A DNA stretch of 7,014 nucleotides from Chloroflexota bacterium (GTDB taxonomy: Bacteria; Chloroflexota; Dehalococcoidia; DSTF01; JACRBR01): the NCBI GenBank assembly GCA_021813085.1, contig JAKAMA010000128.1, positions 1-7,014 of the forward strand. Reading direction: 5' to 3'. A program made the position numbers and the translations under genes. The notes under the pieces were generated by a model. The model made no database searches. It was not told the origin of the DNA and was given only the letters and a program-made list of their open reading frames with translations. Shown here piece after piece: positions 6,904-7,014 of this stretch; the stretch's first letter is position 1; every line of letters starts with the position of its first letter.

Positions 6904-7014
6904 ATGCCCGCGATGCTCCGCTCCGCCACGATTGTCCTCTGCGCGGTCGCGCTCGGCGCCGCCGCGTGTGGCGGTGTCACCGCCAGCGCCGGCCGCTCCA
7001 CGCCGCGCCCGCCT
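6904..7014 (+). CDS. N-terminus of a probable lipoprotein, partial
   Basis: Thirty-seven codons are visible before the right edge. They read MPAMLRSAT, then a hydrophobic stretch VLCAVALGAAA, then C22-G-G, and then a Ser/Thr/Pro-rich linker. This is a typical bacterial lipoprotein signal peptide with a slightly non-standard lipobox (A-A-A-C rather than L-A-G-C), so the mature protein should be lipid-anchored at Cys22. The start may instead be the ATG at 6913 (Cys19), which puts the Arg closer to the N-terminus. No clear Shine-Dalgarno site precedes either. The gene diverges from ackA and its function cannot be inferred from what is visible. Confidence 0.7.
   Translation, partial: MPAMLRSATIVLCAVALGAAACGGVTASAGRSTPRPP

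Overview
This is a GC-rich bacterial chromosome segment with dense coding, mostly on the minus strand. GTG and ATG starts and purine-rich Shine-Dalgarno sites are visible. The sequence does not fix the taxon. A secreted protein with a long Thr/Pro/Ala tail is the kind of gene seen in several GC-rich environmental phyla, but that is only a hint. I see no mobile element, CRISPR array, tRNA or rRNA.

Layout from left to right. (1) 1-931, minus: most of an anaerobic sulfatase-maturating radical SAM enzyme (anSME). It is cut by the left edge and all of its visible catalytic and cluster residues are present. (2) 932-1436: about 500 bases holding one doubtful minus-strand open frame (1116-1400) with a coding-like end, plus two GC-rich hairpins. 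(3) 1437-2882, minus: a secreted protein with a signal peptide, about 200 residues of beta-rich domain, and then about 250 residues of Thr/Pro/Ala repeats built from nested 24-, 42- and 48-bp DNA repeats. (4) 2883-3191: an intergenic region with a possible promoter. (5) 3192-5582 and 5626-6825, minus: phosphoketolase (xfp) and, upstream of it, acetate kinase (ackA), 43 bases apart and very likely one operon. (6) 6826-6903: a short divergent intergenic region with an inverted repeat. (7) 6904 to the right edge, plus: the start of a probable lipoprotein.

The best-supported joint function is the ackA-xfp pair. Phosphoketolase cleaves xylulose 5-phosphate (and in many members fructose 6-phosphate) with phosphate to give acetyl phosphate, and acetate kinase converts that to acetate and ATP. 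The anSME would install formylglycine in a sulfatase, but no sulfatase lies in the window. I found no convincing undescribed multi-gene system. The most unusual items are the repeat-rich secreted protein and the open frame that continues in phase beyond its stop codon.
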